From Campylobacteraceae bacterium (GTDB taxonomy: Bacteria; Campylobacterota; Campylobacteria; Campylobacterales; Sulfurovaceae): 64,000 nucleotides of DNA. The DNA is taken from contig JALWLW010000019.1 in assembly GCA_027081065.1 (NCBI GenBank), positions 1 through 64,000 of the forward strand, written 5' to 3'. Made by a program: the position numbers and the translations under genes. The notes under the pieces were generated by a model, which did no database searches, was not told the origin of the DNA, and saw only the letters and a program-made list of their open reading frames with translations. Of this stretch, positions 62,287 through 64,000 are shown in pieces (position 1 is the first letter of the stretch; each line of letters starts with the position of its first letter).

Positions 62287-62780
62287 TATTCGAAACCTTC
62301 TCTTTTCTTTTCTATATCTTCTAAAATAGCTTTTGGAACTAGGTGTTCAATTCTACCATTAAACTTTAAAAGAGTACGAACAACAGAAGATGAAATATAG
62401 GAATATTTAAGAGAAGGCATAAGATAAATGGTTTCTAATTCTTTTTTAAGTGAATTATTTGCATAGGTCATTTGTGCTTCATATTCAAAGTCACCAGCAC
62501 TTCTAATCCCTCTAATGATAATATTAGAATTTAATTCAGAGCTTAAATCTATAAGTAGAGAGTTAAATTTTACCAGTGTTATATTAGATAGATGTTTAGT
62601 AGATTTTTTAATCATTTTAGCACGTTCTTCAACGCTAAAGAGTGGATTTTTTTCAGGATTATTACCAATGGCAATAATGACTTGATCAAATATTTTAGAT
62701 GAACGCTCAATAATATCTAAATGACCATTGGTTAAAGGGTCAAATGTTCCAGGGTAGATTGCTCTTTTCTTTTTATCCAT
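62286..62780 (-). CDS. coaD: Phosphopantetheine adenylyltransferase
   Basis: Adds AMP to phosphopantetheine, the penultimate step in coenzyme A synthesis. Motifs: AIYPGTFDPLTNGHLDII with the (T/H)xGH nucleotidyl-transferase signature, IAIGNNPEKNPLF, IRGIRSAGDFEYEAQM and SYISSSVVR. The preferred ATG at 62780 overlaps the ubiX stop (TAATG) and gives 164 residues; an ATG three codons upstream (62789) is also in frame. Confidence 0.94.
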   Translation of the reverse strand: MDKKKRAIYPGTFDPLTNGHLDIIERSSKIFDQVIIAIGNNPEKNPLFSVEERAKMIKKSTKHLSNITLVKFNSLLIDLSSELNSNIIIRGIRSAGDFEYEAQMTYANNSLKKELETIYLMPSLKYSYISSSVVRTLLKFNGRIEHLVPKAILEDIEKKREGFE

Positions 62781-63301
62781 TATTTCCATCTTTTATATAA
62801 GTTATGCTCTATATTTAAAACATCATACCATTTCCCAATAAGGAAATGTTCCATCGCTTCTAGGCTGGATATGTTAGCATAGTAGCCCATGATAGGAGGT
62901 GCAATAATAACATTTAGTTTGGCAAGTTTTTCCATATTTTCAAGAGCAATGGCAGAAAATGGCATTTCTCGAGGAGCAAGTAAAAGTTTTTTATGTTCTT
63001 TTATCGCAACAGCAGCTACTCTTGTTACTAAATTGTCAGCAATACCACAAGCTATTTTTGCAAGAGTATTCATACTACAGGGTATGATGACTGTAATATC
63101 TACTTGAAAAGAACCAGATGCAATGGAAGCCGCAATATTTTTGTTATTATGTAAAGTAATATTTTTATTTTCAAAATGTTCAACGGTTAGAGCATTTTTA
63201 GAAGTAATCATATGAATCTCAATATCTTTAGGTAGATATTGAACAAACTTTTTACCAAGTTCAATTCCTGAAGCACCTGTTATAGCAACAACTAATTTCA
63301 T
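62780..63301 (-). CDS. ubiX: Flavin prenyltransferase UbiX
   Basis: Makes the prenylated FMN cofactor of UbiD-type decarboxylases. It shows LVVAITGASGIELGKKF (FMN-binding), IIPCSMNTLAKIACGIADNL, LLLAPREMPFSAIALENM and IAPPIMGYYANISSLEAM. At 173 residues it is slightly shorter than the usual 190. In a futalosine-pathway organism a UbiD-like partner may act in menaquinone synthesis, which is inference. It precedes coaD and tmk with one-base overlaps and follows the tRNA-Leu gene. Confidence 0.92.
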   Translation of the reverse strand: MKLVVAITGASGIELGKKFVQYLPKDIEIHMITSKNALTVEHFENKNITLHNNKNIAASIASGSFQVDITVIIPCSMNTLAKIACGIADNLVTRVAAVAIKEHKKLLLAPREMPFSAIALENMEKLAKLNVIIAPPIMGYYANISSLEAMEHFLIGKWYDVLNIEHNLYKRWK

Positions 63302-63357
63302 TTTTTTCCTAAAATTTTTAAATTTATGTTTATGATATAAGGGGGAAAGTTATAATG

Positions 63358-63442
63358 TGGTACCACAGGTCGGATTCGAACCGACACGCCCTAAGGCAGA
63401 AGATTTTGAGTCTACCAAGTCTACCAGTTCCATCACTGTGGC
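63358..63442 (-). tRNA. tRNA-Leu (anticodon CAA)
   Basis: On the minus strand an 85-nt class II tRNA folds from GCCACAG to CTGTGGT with encoded ACCA. The T arm is GTCGG-TTCGAAT-CCGAC. A long variable arm (GCC-TTAG-GGC) and the D loop AACTGGTAGA mark it as leucine. The anticodon loop CTCAAAA gives CAA. Two T-T mismatches are seen, at 11-24 in the D stem and 28-42 in the anticodon stem (GTAGA/TCTTC). It lies between HU and ubiX on the same strand. Confidence 0.92.
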
Positions 63443-63517
63443 ACATTCCAAAACACAAATTAGCTAGGTGAATTTGGAGTGCGATTATACAGCGATATCT
63501 CTTAAATAGTTATTAAA

Positions 63518-63790
63518 TTATGCTACTGTATCTTTTAAAGATTTACCAACTTTAAATTTAACAGCATTTCTTGCTGGAATTTGAACAGTTTTACCTGTTA
63601 AGGGTACTCTAGCTTCTCTAGCTTCTCTATGTACGGTTGAAAAAGAACCAAAACCAATAAAACTAACTGTTTTTTTAGCTTTTAATGCTTCTGTAATTGT
63701 ATCGAGTATAGCATTTAATGCTTCATTCGCATCTTTTTTAGATAAACCTGATTTCTCTGCTACTGCATCAATAAACTCTGCTTTTTTCAT
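63518..63790 (-). CDS. hup: Nucleoid protein HU
   Basis: A 90-residue histone-like DNA-binding protein. It begins MKKAEFIDAVAEKSGLSKKD and has the HU arm signature GFGSFSTVHREAREARVPLT with GKTVQIPARNAVKFKVGKSL. It bends DNA and compacts the nucleoid as a dimer. AAAGGA precedes the ATG. The tRNA-Leu gene lies 75 bp downstream on the same strand. Confidence 0.96.
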   Translation of the reverse strand: MKKAEFIDAVAEKSGLSKKDANEALNAILDTITEALKAKKTVSFIGFGSFSTVHREAREARVPLTGKTVQIPARNAVKFKVGKSLKDTVA

Positions 63791-63921
63791 AAAATCATCC
63801 TTTGTAATGTGTTGATGCTAAATTCTACAATTATTTTTTTAAAATAACAAGGAATATGGTATAAATAGCTTAAAAAGCGTTAAAAAGTAAGTGATTTTGG
63901 GATTTTTGTCTTAAAAAATGT

Positions 63922-63927
63922 TATAAT
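63922..63927 (+). promoter_or_regulatory. -10 box for the gene at the right edge
   Basis: A perfect TATAAT lies 24 nt before the GTG at 63952. Confidence 0.45.
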
Positions 63928-63951
63928 TTTTGAAATTTTTTAGGAGTTTTA

Positions 63952-64000
63952 GTGCATATTTTTATACTAATAATAATTATAATATTTTTATATGGAGCAT
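63952..64000 (+). CDS. 5' end of a membrane protein gene (partial)
   Basis: A GTG at 63952 preceded by AGGAG at 63942-63946 opens a frame that runs off the right edge. The 16 visible residues (HIFILIIIIIFLYGA after the start) form a hydrophobic helix, either a signal anchor or first membrane segment. The family cannot be decided from this length. Confidence 0.55.
   Translation, partial: MHIFILIIIIIFLYGA

Noticed and set aside
63300..63360. Poly-G tract suggesting phase variation
   Set aside because: The longest G run seen here is five bases, below typical phase-variable tracts, and it is not in a gene.
2..64000. CRISPR array, prophage, integrase or insertion sequence
   Set aside because: I saw no regularly spaced short repeats, no transposase or integrase motifs, and no att-like direct repeats beside the tRNA-Leu gene.

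Overview
The window is AT-rich, densely packed bacterial chromosome. It most likely comes from a free-living member of the Campylobacterota (Epsilonproteobacteria; Sulfurovum, Sulfurimonas or Arcobacter-like). The evidence is the gene content: MqnC of the futalosine menaquinone pathway, class II DAHP synthase, a PEB4-type isomerase beside class II aldolase, a short RecG and long-form HPF. Several gene orders also match what I remember of Campylobacter jejuni: kdsA-ribH-nusB, nth/peb4-fba, bamD-lon, ubiX-coaD-tmk. No phage, insertion sequence or CRISPR array is visible.

Layout. 1-5 kb: a partial gene end, a palindromic repeat element in a broken ORF, ribD, a DUF695-like protein, ubiE/menG, and a MoxR-DUF58 pair. 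5-10 kb: DUF1835 and lipoprotein-hydrolase genes that diverge from a 36-bp gap, a DUF2459 protein, then an operon of thioredoxin, response regulator, histidine kinase and small cytochrome c. 10-19 kb: kdsA, ribH, nusB, mqnC, an M16 homologue without its zinc motif, a receiver-PAS-EAL protein, recG and hpf.

19.2-34.4 kb, minus strand: the main accessory locus. Two giant exported proteins (about 1812 and 2492 residues) lie upstream of three small prepilin-like genes, and the last four genes touch or overlap. The giants contain Calx-beta, thrombospondin-type-3, LamG, GEVED and propeller-like regions, and share a C-terminal module of about 680 residues. The small genes follow the order of MshD, MshO and MshP of the MSHA pilus, and the giants resemble MshQ. 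I read this as an MSHA-like minor-pilin and tip-adhesin cassette; the major pilin and assembly machinery are not in the window.

34.6-64 kb: housekeeping. It holds bamD-lon, a thioredoxin-like lipoprotein, DAHP synthase, nth, peb4-fba, an ACC-deaminase-like gene, hisD, a response regulator with a putative ribbon-helix-helix output domain, a nitrilase homologue lacking the catalytic cysteine, xseB, metX, a DsbC/G-like protein and metY. Then come a transglutaminase-like protein, RidA, a lipoprotein, S4-trpD-tsaE-lptB, atpB, thiE, an AEC permease, a DedA protein, M3 peptidase, gatB, DUF302, DUF2237, tmk-coaD-ubiX, tRNA-Leu(CAA), HU and the start of another gene.

Many genes sit about 25-60 nt after a clear TATAAT box. 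Convergent gene pairs meet at short perfect hairpins or overlap at their 3' ends. Family assignments come from motif recognition by eye and no database search was run.
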